NCBI RefSeq assembly: GCF_900115155.1
Contig: NZ_FOVM01000005.1
Coordinates: 62,001-126,000 of the forward strand
Length of the DNA: 64,000 bases
Direction: 5' to 3'
DNA from: Mycetocola miduiensis
GTDB taxonomy: Bacteria; Actinomycetota; Actinomycetes; Actinomycetales; Microbacteriaceae
Shown here in pieces: positions 54,918 through 62,641 of this stretch (within the stretch, counting starts at the first letter, position 1; every line of letters starts with the position of its first letter). The position numbers and the translations under genes were made by a program. Below the pieces are notes generated by a model. That model ran no database searches and had not been told where the DNA came from. It worked only from the letters and a program-made list of their open reading frames with translations.

Positions 54918-56726
54918 TCATGGTGCGGGCTCCGGTGCTGGCTCGGGGGCCGGTGACGGCTCAGGGCCCGGCTCCGGTGTCGGATCAGGAGTCGGGTCCG
55001 GGGTTGGCTCCGGAGTTGGGTCCGGAGCGGGATCCGGTGTCGGTTCCGGTGTTGGTTCCGGAACCGGGTCCGGGGTCGGCTCAGGGACAGGGTCCGGCGT
55101 CGGAACCGGGGTTGGTGCTGGGTTCGGCGCAGGCGCAGGACTGGGCGCGGGGTTCGTTGTCGTTCCTGCCGGAGGAACGACCTCCTTCACTGGTGCGGTC
55201 TCAGCATCGCCGGGTGCGGGAGCCTGCGTCCCGGCTTCCGGTTGTGCGGGTTCCTCGGGAGGTTTAAGAGGCCCCCGGTCGTTTCGTTCGATCGGCTGCG
55301 GCACGATGGGGTTTGGCGCCGGTTCGGTGGTCGAAGACGGCACGACGGGTGTCGCCTCCTCTGTACCCTCCTGGTACTGGCCGGCAGCTTCGTCTGTGGC
55401 CGACGCCCCGTTCGATGTGAGGTTGGGAGATGCGGGTGTCGAACCGGCCACAGCGATGATCACACCGACCGCGGCCGCCATGCCGACCAACCGCGCCGCC
55501 TGGAAAGCCCTGGCCCGCACAGATGACATCGAGACGGCAGTCAGACCGCTGCTGCGGGCGATCTGGGCATCGGCCGGTTCGAGTGATTGCTCGGTGTCCG
55601 GTCCCTCTTCAGACCCGCCACCCGCGCCAACCCTCACCGCCCCGGGTAGTGCAGCCGCTGCCGCCAAGGCTGCCCCGAGTGCGATGGACGCTTTCGGGTC
55701 GGCATCGATGGCGAGAGGCCGCTTTACCTCCTCCGACAGCAATTGCGCGACAAGCGGCACCCTCGACGATCCGCCGATCAGGAGAATGGCGGCGAGGTCA
55801 TCCGGTTCAACCCCCGCGGTCGCGAGGGCGTGCTGAAGGCTCGAGATGGTCTGGCGAACAGGCGCATCGATCAAGCCCTCGAACTCGGAGCGCACGATGC
55901 GGACCGAACCCTGGTTGCCGGGGAGCAGCACGGGGATCGACGCCTCAGAGTCGAACGAGAGGGCTTCCTTTGCTTCGGTGCACTCCCGGCGAAGTCGCGA
56001 CAGTGCCACGAGAATTCCTGGATCCGTGGTGTCGAGGTCTCTGAAGGCGTCGCTGGCGTGAGCGACGACGTGCCCGAACACGGCGTCGTCGAAGTCGGAA
56101 CCGCCCAGGCGTTCAATGCCTTCGGGCCGGCCGATCGGTTCGAAAGACCGATCGCCGGTCTTGGTGAGAAGCGCGACATCGAAGGTCCCAGCGCCCAGAT
56201 CGTAGACCGCGATCGTGGCGCCCGCGTCGACACGAGCCTGAGAGGCGTAGTGAAGCGCAGCCGCCTCCGGCTCGGTCATCAGCGTGACATCCGCAAGGCC
56301 GACGCCGGCGAGGGCCTCACGAACCAGGGAGATCTTGTGTTGTCCCCAGCTTGCCGGGTGGGTGACGGTGATGGCATCCGGTGGAGCGCCTTCGCGTTCC
56401 TCGGCCCTGTCGACCACCCACCGTGCCATCGTCGCGAAGATGTCTTCGGGCGCGACCGTGAGATCACCCACCACGACCGGCACAGCGTCGCCGACGCGTC
56501 GCTTGAACTCACGGACCAGGCGCTCGGGATGGTCTCGTCCACGGCGTTCAGCGGATTCGCCGACGAGGACCTGACCGTCGTCGCCGAGAAAAATCACCGA
56601 TGGCACCGCGCCGCCGCGCGTTCCGAGAGCCAGCGGCTCTGACGCCTGCGCCTCATCGCTGCCAGGACGGGTTATCGCTGCGGCCGTGAAGCTCGTTCCA
56701 ACGTCAATACCAAGGGCGAAAGCCAT
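54918..56726 (-). CDS. Membrane-anchored Hsp70-family protein with proline-rich tail
   Basis: 602 residues. Residues 1-365 are an actin-like ATPase domain of Hsp70 type: phosphate-1 DVGTSFTAA (8-16), phosphate-2 DLGAGTFD (176-183) and adenosine LIGGSSRVP (316-324). The usual peptide-binding domain is missing. Instead there is a charged linker, one hydrophobic helix (ARLVGMAAAVGVIIAVAG, 411-428) and a 170-residue tail rich in Pro, Glu, Thr and Asp with PEPTPDP-type repeats. The helix would place the tail outside the membrane and the ATPase inside. It may sense or scaffold the cell envelope (inference). First of the regulator-IniB-dynamin run; an inverted repeat precedes it. Confidence 0.88.
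   Translation of the reverse strand: MAFALGIDVGTSFTAAAITRPGSDEAQASEPLALGTRGGAVPSVIFLGDDGQVLVGESAERRGRDHPERLVREFKRRVGDAVPVVVGDLTVAPEDIFATMARWVVDRAEEREGAPPDAITVTHPASWGQHKISLVREALAGVGLADVTLMTEPEAAALHYASQARVDAGATIAVYDLGAGTFDVALLTKTGDRSFEPIGRPEGIERLGGSDFDDAVFGHVVAHASDAFRDLDTTDPGILVALSRLRRECTEAKEALSFDSEASIPVLLPGNQGSVRIVRSEFEGLIDAPVRQTISSLQHALATAGVEPDDLAAILLIGGSSRVPLVAQLLSEEVKRPLAIDADPKASIALGAALAAAAALPGAVRVGAGGGSEEGPDTEQSLEPADAQIARSSGLTAVSMSSVRARAFQAARLVGMAAAVGVIIAVAGSTPASPNLTSNGASATDEAAGQYQEGTEEATPVVPSSTTEPAPNPIVPQPIERNDRGPLKPPEEPAQPEAGTQAPAPGDAETAPVKEVVPPAGTTTNPAPSPAPAPNPAPTPVPTPDPVPEPTPDPVPEPTPEPTPDPAPDPTPEPTPDPTPDPTPEPGPEPSPAPEPAPEPAP
54921..55180. repeat. Proline-rich coding repeats in the Hsp70 tail
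   Basis: Low-complexity DNA built of degenerate GGxTCxGG-like units encoding (P-E/D-P-T/V) repeats. It accounts for most of the C-terminal 85 residues of the Hsp70-like protein and ends in three APEP-type units. Confidence 0.75.
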
Positions 56727-56747
56727 CGCAAATTTTCCTCATCGAAG

Positions 56748-56769
56748 AACGGTTCATCTTCGAACCGTT
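56748..56769. promoter_or_regulatory. Inverted repeat AACGGTTC-N6-GAACCGTT before the Hsp70 gene
   Basis: Perfect 8-bp arms with a six-base centre lie 22 bases upstream of the Hsp70 start, just before an AGGAAA ribosome site, and 95 bases after the phosphoesterase stop. It is unlike CIRCE or HAIR heat-shock operators. It could be an operator, or a terminator of the upstream gene; no T-tract follows on the coding strand. Confidence 0.65.
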
Positions 56770-56863
56770 ATTCAGGCTCGGGGCCCCTCCAGCGTATGTG
56801 AGACTTCCTCATGCTCCAACCCCCGAACGGGGGCGTTGCGCGGGCTTCGATCGCGACGAGCCG

Positions 56864-57760
56864 TCAGCGCTTGCGGGAGAAGGCCTCTACCCGCTCTTCG
56901 GGGGTCAGTGCCTCCATCTCGGCGATGAAGGCGTCGCTGAAGAAATCGGAGGTCTCGAAGTCGCCGATCGGCACCACCGAGTGGGTGATGCGGTCTTCGT
57001 AGACGTGAAGGAGGTTGAAGGACTGCCCGCCGTTCATCCCGTTCGTCGATCTCGGCGGGTTGCCGAGATTCATCGTGTAGCAGGTTGCGGCGGCCACTGA
57101 CACAGGGATTCCGGCGAACATCGACGTCATCGCAAAGTGGAGGTGCCCGGCGAGGATCGCCCGCACGTCCGTTCCGCGAAGTACCGTCTCAAGCCGGGAC
57201 TGGTCGCGCAGTTCGAGAAGGTCGAACAGCGGTTGCGGGGCAGGCGCCGGCGGGTGGTGGAGGCCGACGATCGTGCCGAGCTCGGCCGGGGTCGCAAGTT
57301 CGGCGGCCAGCCATTCCAACTGGGAATCCTCGAGTTCACCGTGGTGGAATCCTGGCACGCTCGAGTCGAGTCCGATGAAGCGCAGCCCGCCAAGGTTCCA
57401 GACCCGGTCGATCGGGGTGTCGGACTCCTCCTGTCCGAGCAGCTGGCGGCGCATCGGCCCGCGTTCGTCGTGGTTCCCCATCAGCCAGATGAGTTCAGCA
57501 TCCAGCCGCGCGGCCACCGGCTCGACCCGATCGCGCAGCCGGGCGTATGCATCCGTTTCACCGAGGTCGGTCAGGTCTCCGGTGAAAACCAGGGCAGAGG
57601 GGCGGATGCCCGTTGCCTCGACCTGCGCGAGAGCACGTTCCAGATTCGACTCGGTGGTGAGCCCGCCGTGCAGGAGTGCTCCCCCGGCGAGGAAATGGGT
57701 ATCGCTCAGGTGCACCAGCACCTGGCGAGCGGGCGGATACTGGCCAAGCTGAATGGACAT
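56864..57760 (-). CDS. Metallophosphoesterase (CpdA/Rv0805-like cyclic nucleotide phosphodiesterase type)
   Basis: 298 residues. All metallophosphoesterase motifs are present: LSDTHF, FTGDLTD, MGNHDE, VGLHHP and LAGHLH. Family members include cAMP phosphodiesterases such as CpdA and mycobacterial Rv0805. It lies upstream of the Hsp70 gene on the same strand and may or may not belong to that run; there is a 137-base gap with an inverted repeat between them. Confidence 0.88.
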   Translation of the reverse strand: MSIQLGQYPPARQVLVHLSDTHFLAGGALLHGGLTTESNLERALAQVEATGIRPSALVFTGDLTDLGETDAYARLRDRVEPVAARLDAELIWLMGNHDERGPMRRQLLGQEESDTPIDRVWNLGGLRFIGLDSSVPGFHHGELEDSQLEWLAAELATPAELGTIVGLHHPPAPAPQPLFDLLELRDQSRLETVLRGTDVRAILAGHLHFAMTSMFAGIPVSVAAATCYTMNLGNPPRSTNGMNGGQSFNLLHVYEDRITHSVVPIGDFETSDFFSDAFIAEMEALTPEERVEAFSRKR

Positions 57761-57792
57761 GCGCCCAGCCTAGCCAGCACCGCCGACGCCGA

Positions 57793-59229
57793 TCAGGCGA
57801 AAAGTGCCTCGATCGGCCCGCGTGCGAAGTAGATCAGGAACCCGACGGCGACGATCCAGAGCAGCGGGCTGATCTCGCGCGCCTTGCCGCTCAGCGAGCG
57901 AAGAATCACCCAGGCGATGAACCCAGCGCCGATGCCATTTGCGATCGAGTAGGTCAGCGGCATGACGGTCACCGTCAGGAAGACGGGCAGCGACGTGGAG
58001 AACTCGGTCCATTCGATGTCGCGGATCTGCGACATCATCAGCGCACCGACGATGACGAGCGCAGCGGATGCAACCTCGCTCGGCACGATGCTCGTCAGCG
58101 GCGTGAGGAACATGGCCAGCACGAAGAGCAGACCGGTGACGATGTTCGCCAACCCTGTCCGGGCGCCCTCGCCGATCCCCGCGCCTGACTCGATGAAGAC
58201 GGTGTTCGACGACGCGCTCGACGCACCACCGGCGACAGCGCCGATACCCTCGACGATGAGCGCGGACTTCAGGCGCGGGAAGTTGCCGTTCGCGTCGGCA
58301 AGACCGGCTTCCTTGCTGAGGCCGGTCATGGTGCCCATGGCGTCGAAGAAGTTCGTGAAGACCAGCGTGAAGACCAGCATGAGGGCGGCGAGAACGCCGA
58401 TCCGTTCGAAGCTGCCGAAGCTGAACTGGCCGATCAGGCTGAGGTCGGGCACGCTGAAGATCTGGCTCGGCAACGCGGGGACAGAAAGGCTCCAGCCGCC
58501 CGGGTTTTCGCCGCCGTTCGACGCTCCGACGGGGAAGATCGCCTCGGCGATCAAGGCGATGACGGTGCCGACGAGGATGCCGATGAGCAGCGCGCCCTTC
58601 ACCTTGCGTGCGACGAGAACACCGGTGATCAGCAGCGTCAACACGAAGACGATCGTCGGCAGCGAGGTCACCGACCCGTTGGTGCCCAGGCCGACCGGCG
58701 GCGACGCCTGGCCCGTCGACGTGACGAGTCCGGCGTTGACGAACCCGATGAACGCGATGAAGAGGCCGATGCCGACCGTGATGGCGATCTTCAGCTGGAT
58801 CGGCACGGCTTCGAAGATGAGGCGCCGCAGCCCGGTCGCGGCGAGCAACACGATGAGCAGGCCGTTGATGACGACAAGACCCATCGCCTCGGCCCAGGTG
58901 ACCTGCCCGACGACGCTGAACGCGAGAAACGAGTTGATGCCGAGGCCGGCGGCGAATGCGAATGGCAGGCGCGCGATCACGCCGAAGAGGATGGTCATCA
59001 CGCCGGCGGTCAGCGCGGTGACGGCGGACAGCTGTGCGAAGCCAAGGCTGTTGCCATCGATGTCGACACCGCTCGACAGGATGATGGGGTTGAGGATGAC
59101 GATGTACGCCATCGCCACGAACGTCACCAGGCCACCGCGCACCTCGCTACCGAAGGTCGAGCCCCGTTTGGTTATTTCGAAGAACCCGTCGACACGGTTC
59201 TTGACGGTTGGAGCAGTTGTCGTTGCCAC
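57793..59229 (-). CDS. NCS2 family purine permease (AzgA-like)
   Basis: About 478 residues, 13-14 hydrophobic helices. The AzgA-type start GFFEITKRGSTFGSEVRGGL, the TNFFDAMGTMTGLSKEAGLA motif and ESGAGIGEGARTGLANIVTG are typical of adenine/guanine/hypoxanthine permeases. Proton-coupled uptake of a purine base is likely. GTG at 59229 follows GGAAGG; an ATG at 59268 would add 13 residues. Divergent from a second NCS2 permease. Confidence 0.87.
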   Translation of the reverse strand: MATTTAPTVKNRVDGFFEITKRGSTFGSEVRGGLVTFVAMAYIVILNPIILSSGVDIDGNSLGFAQLSAVTALTAGVMTILFGVIARLPFAFAAGLGINSFLAFSVVGQVTWAEAMGLVVINGLLIVLLAATGLRRLIFEAVPIQLKIAITVGIGLFIAFIGFVNAGLVTSTGQASPPVGLGTNGSVTSLPTIVFVLTLLITGVLVARKVKGALLIGILVGTVIALIAEAIFPVGASNGGENPGGWSLSVPALPSQIFSVPDLSLIGQFSFGSFERIGVLAALMLVFTLVFTNFFDAMGTMTGLSKEAGLADANGNFPRLKSALIVEGIGAVAGGASSASSNTVFIESGAGIGEGARTGLANIVTGLLFVLAMFLTPLTSIVPSEVASAALVIVGALMMSQIRDIEWTEFSTSLPVFLTVTVMPLTYSIANGIGAGFIAWVILRSLSGKAREISPLLWIVAVGFLIYFARGPIEALFA

Positions 59230-59343
59230 GCGGGGGCCCTTCCAAGAAAAGAGGTGATGGGGCGACACCAGCGGATACTCACGTGGCGCGCAGAATTACA
59301 GCTTATTGCCAGCTGGATGCTCGTCTGCGCACGTCTCGTATTG

Positions 59344-59358
59344 CCGATACGGTATCGG
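59344..59358. promoter_or_regulatory. Inverted repeat CCGATAC-G-GTATCGG before the uracil permease gene
   Basis: Perfect 7-bp arms around one base lie 36 bases upstream of the plus-strand permease start, between two divergent nucleobase permease genes. Likely an operator; the protein is not encoded here. Confidence 0.6.
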
Positions 59359-59393
59359 AGGTACTCCCCTCCCCCTCTCGGAAAGAAGAACGC

Positions 59394-60671
59394 ATGGCGC
59401 TGCCCTGGAAACTGCACGGTGACGGAAAGAACGTCGGCGCCCTTGAGGTGGTCGGCCCAGCCGAACGACTCAGCTGGCCGCGGATGATCGGACTGGGTGC
59501 ACAGCACGTCGTCGCGATGTTCGGCGCGACGTTCCTCGTCCCAATCCTCACCGGCTTCCCGCCGTCGACGACGCTGCTGTTCTCCGGACTGGGCACACTC
59601 CTCTTCCTGCTGATCACGAAGAATCGGCTCCCCAGCTACCTGGGCTCCTCCTTCGCCTTCATCGCCCCGATCACCGTGGCAACCACAGCCGAGGGCATGG
59701 GGAGCGCGCTGTTCGGCATCGTGATCGTCGGCATCCTGCTCGCGCTCGTCGGCCTGCTCGTGCAGGTCACCGGGATCGGCTGGATCAACGCGCTCATGCC
59801 TCCCGTGGTCGCCGGCGCCATCGTCGCGCTCATCGGGTTCAACCTCGGCCCAGCGGCGTGGAACAACTTCCAGACCGCGCCCCTGACCGCGACGATCACC
59901 CTCGGAGCCGTCGTCCTGGCATCCGTTCTGTTCCGCGGCATCCTGGGGAGGATGTCGATCCTCGTCGGCGTCGTGGTCGGTTACATCGCCGCTGTGTTCC
60001 TCGGCGAGGTGAACTTCGACACTGTCGCGAAAGCGGCATGGGTCGGCCTGCCTGAATTCAACAGCCCAGCGAACCCGTTCACGAACCCGGCGCTCTGGGC
60101 GATCCTGCCCGCGTTCCTGCCGGTCGTCCTCGTTCTCATCGCCGAGAACGTGGGTCACATCCGCGGCGTCGCACAGATGGTCGAGGACCAGTCGATCAAC
60201 AAGCTCACCGGCCGTGGCCTGTTCGCCGATGGACTCGCGACCGTCATCGCTGGCTTCGGCGGCGGTTCGGCGACGACGACATACGGCGAGAACATCGGCG
60301 TGATGGCCGCCACCCGCGTGTACTCGACGGCTGCGTACTGGGTCGCGGGCATCGTCGCGATCCTCCTCGGTCTCTCGCCGAAGGTGGGAGCGGTGATCAA
60401 CACGATCCCTGCCGGGGTGCTCGGCGGTGTCACCACCGCCCTGTACGGCCTCATCGGGATCATCGGCGTGAAGATCTGGCTCGACAACAAGGTCGACTTC
60501 TCGAAGCCGAAGAACCAGTTCACCGCTGCGACGGCGCTCATCATCGGCATCGCGAACTACACCTGGCAGTTCGGCGACGTCATCTTCAACGGCATCGCGC
60601 TCGGGACGATCGCCGCGATTGTGATCTACCACGTGATGAACACCCTCGGGCGCCTCCGCGGTACGGACTGA
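59394..60671 (+). CDS. NCS2 family uracil permease (UraA/PyrP-like)
   Basis: 425 residues, 14 hydrophobic helices. The signature GLGAQHVVAMFGATFLVPIL in helix 1, the catalytic Glu-containing VLIAENVGHIRGVAQM in helix 8 and GGGSATTTYGENIGVMAATR (helix 10) are those of uracil-type permeases. ATG at 59394 follows GGAAAGAAG. The frame is open upstream, but not conserved. Confidence 0.92.
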   Translation: MALPWKLHGDGKNVGALEVVGPAERLSWPRMIGLGAQHVVAMFGATFLVPILTGFPPSTTLLFSGLGTLLFLLITKNRLPSYLGSSFAFIAPITVATTAEGMGSALFGIVIVGILLALVGLLVQVTGIGWINALMPPVVAGAIVALIGFNLGPAAWNNFQTAPLTATITLGAVVLASVLFRGILGRMSILVGVVVGYIAAVFLGEVNFDTVAKAAWVGLPEFNSPANPFTNPALWAILPAFLPVVLVLIAENVGHIRGVAQMVEDQSINKLTGRGLFADGLATVIAGFGGGSATTTYGENIGVMAATRVYSTAAYWVAGIVAILLGLSPKVGAVINTIPAGVLGGVTTALYGLIGIIGVKIWLDNKVDFSKPKNQFTAATALIIGIANYTWQFGDVIFNGIALGTIAAIVIYHVMNTLGRLRGTD

Positions 60672-60976
60672 GGCTGCCGGTCCGGGGCGGGCGGGGCGGA
60701 CCGGCCCGCGCGCTTCGGGCCGCCGCCCATCCGCAAATACACGCACTACGGACCCACTCACCCGGCGCACCGGATGCCCCCGTCCGAAGCGCGTGATCCC
60801 GCACGAATGAGTGCCGCCGACCGAAACAGTCGACCCGAACGGCATCCGCAAGGGACCCGCACCGGCTCACGCGCTACGGACCACTCCCCCCGCGCACCCG
60901 ATGCCCCCGTCCGAAGCGGGTGAATTCGCCGCGGCGAGGCCGGTCGGATCGGGCGGAACGGAGCGGGTGGGGCGGA
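60672..60976. other. Gene-free stretch with a duplicated segment
   Basis: These 305 bases hold no credible gene. They contain the imperfect direct repeat listed next; the remainder is GC-rich sequence without motifs I recognise. Confidence 0.6.
60729..60923. repeat. Imperfect direct repeat of about 70-80 bp
   Basis: Copy 1 (60729-60796) and copy 2 (60843-60923) both begin CATCCGCA, share a CTACGGACC core and end with GATGCCCCCGTCCGAAGCG and GTGA. Copy 2 has extra bases near its start. The spacing is about 114 bp. A local duplication or members of a dispersed family; function unknown. Confidence 0.75.
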
Positions 60977-61312
60977 TCAGCCGCCGTGCAGCGCCGGCAC
61001 GATGAGGTAGATCCCGAAGAGGATCGCGAGCCCACACACCGTGAAGCAGCAGTACGCAGCGATGAGCGCGACGCGCTTCTGCATCGGCGTCAGCGGGTTC
61101 TTCCGCGCGGCTTTGGCTGCCTTCTTCGCCGCCGACTTGATCTCAGCGGGGGTCAACACGGTGATGGCATCCGTGAACGCGGCAGGGATGACGACAGGCA
61201 CCCGCCCGGCACGAACAAGCATTTTCAGGCCGAGGGCGTAGAACCCGACGACCAGGACGGTGCCGGTAAGCGCCGCGACGAGAACAACGATGAATCCCAT
61301 CCAGTCGATCAC
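60977..61312 (-). CDS. Small membrane protein linked to the phosphate transporter
   Basis: 111 residues: an N-terminal helix (MGFIVVLVAALTGTVLVVGF), a Lys/Ala-rich amphipathic middle (EIKSAAKKAAKAARKNP) and a C-terminal helix with two cysteines (AAYCCFTVCGLAILFGIYLI). It overlaps the PiT gene by four bases (ATGA), so it is co-translated with it. No known family; a regulator or stabiliser of the transporter is plausible. Confidence 0.72.
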   Translation of the reverse strand: MIDWMGFIVVLVAALTGTVLVVGFYALGLKMLVRAGRVPVVIPAAFTDAITVLTPAEIKSAAKKAAKAARKNPLTPMQKRVALIAAYCCFTVCGLAILFGIYLIVPALHGG

Positions 61313-62490
61313 TTTGCTACCTTCTTCGGCTCGATCTCGGGGGCGATGACGACCGCCTCGCCGGATGCCGCGACCTCACTGACAACGTTGTGGTGCCCGA
61401 CAGTGTCGCGGCGCGACCAGAGGAAGATGAAGACGATCGTTCCGATACCAACGACGGCATCGAGGATGACTCCCCACGGGCCGAGGTGCGCGACGAGTGC
61501 CGCGAGAGCCCCGACAGCCCCGGCGGCAGGCAGGGTGAACAGCCAGCCGATGGCGATGCGGCCCGCCGTCTTCCAGCGAACGGTTGAGCCGCGGCGACCG
61601 ATTCCGGAGCCGATGACCGACCCGGATGCCACCTGTGTGGTCGAGAGAGCGAAGCCGAGGTGGCTGGAGGCGAGGATGGTGGCGGCGGTACTTGTCTCGG
61701 CGGCGAATCCCTGTGCTGGTTTCACATCGGTGAGTCCCGTGCCGAGCGTCTTGATGATGCGCCAGCCACCCATGTAGGTACCGAGGGCGATCGCGACGGC
61801 GCAGACAACGACGACCCAGAATGGGGGGCCCGAGTCCGGCGCCAGCAGACCGACCGAGATGAGGGCCAGCGTGATGACACCCATCGTCTTCTGGGCGTCG
61901 TTGGTGCCGTGCGCGAGCGCTACCAGGGACGAGGAGAACACCTGGCCATACCGGAAGCCGGATCGACCGTCTGGCTTGCCGTCGTAACGGCGGGTGACGC
62001 CGTAGGCGAGCTTCGTAGCGACGAAGGCGATCAGGCCTGCGGTGAGCGGCGCCAGAACGGCGGGCAGGATGACTTTCGACATGAGCACGCCGAAGTCGAT
62101 CGCACCGATGCCGAAACCGACGAGAGCGGCTCCGATGAGCCCGCCGAAGAGGGCGTGCGAGGAACTCGAGGGCAGACCGAGCAGCCAGGTCACCATGTTC
62201 CAGACGATCGCGCCGATCAAACCGGCGAAGATCAGTTCCGGCGTGATCAGTACCCCCTCGTCGCCCTCTTTGATGATTCCGCCCGAGATGGTTTTCGCCA
62301 CCTCCGTCGACAGGAAAGCGCCCACGAGGTTGAGGATCGCGGCGAGACCCACGGCGACCTTGGGCTTCAAAGCGCCCGTTGCGATGGGTGTTGCCATCGC
62401 ATTCGCGGTGTCGTGGAATCCGTTAGTGAAGTCGAAGAAAAGAGCTAGTGCAATGACGAGCACGATAATAAGGGTGATGTCCACCGGCAT
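61309..62490 (-). CDS. PiT family inorganic phosphate transporter
   Basis: 393 residues, 10 or so helices. The duplicated PiT signatures are DFTNGFHDTANAMAT near the N-terminus and ALAHGTNDAQKTMGV in the middle. It imports phosphate as a metal complex with protons. The middle loop is short, as in bacterial forms. ATG at 62490; the small protein follows at once. Confidence 0.92.
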   Translation of the reverse strand: MPVDITLIIVLVIALALFFDFTNGFHDTANAMATPIATGALKPKVAVGLAAILNLVGAFLSTEVAKTISGGIIKEGDEGVLITPELIFAGLIGAIVWNMVTWLLGLPSSSSHALFGGLIGAALVGFGIGAIDFGVLMSKVILPAVLAPLTAGLIAFVATKLAYGVTRRYDGKPDGRSGFRYGQVFSSSLVALAHGTNDAQKTMGVITLALISVGLLAPDSGPPFWVVVVCAVAIALGTYMGGWRIIKTLGTGLTDVKPAQGFAAETSTAATILASSHLGFALSTTQVASGSVIGSGIGRRGSTVRWKTAGRIAIGWLFTLPAAGAVGALAALVAHLGPWGVILDAVVGIGTIVFIFLWSRRDTVGHHNVVSEVAASGEAVVIAPEIEPKKVAK

Positions 62491-62641
62491 AGTTCTCTGA
62501 GTAAGGACTCCCCCGCACGCACAAGGCCCGGAGAGAATTCACCGGGAGTTCATGAAAACAGGATTGCCAGTTGAGTCGGCCGTAATGATGATTACACCGC
62601 TCGGTGCACGCGTCAACTTGAGCCCGGTGTTGCGACGGATG

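Noticed and set aside
62539-62641. Short minus-strand frame reading LKLTRAPSGVIIITADSTG after the DUF2207 gene
   Set aside because: Protein-like, but it has no start codon or ribosome site of its own and lies in a different frame after a normal DUF2207 glycine tail; no family recognised.
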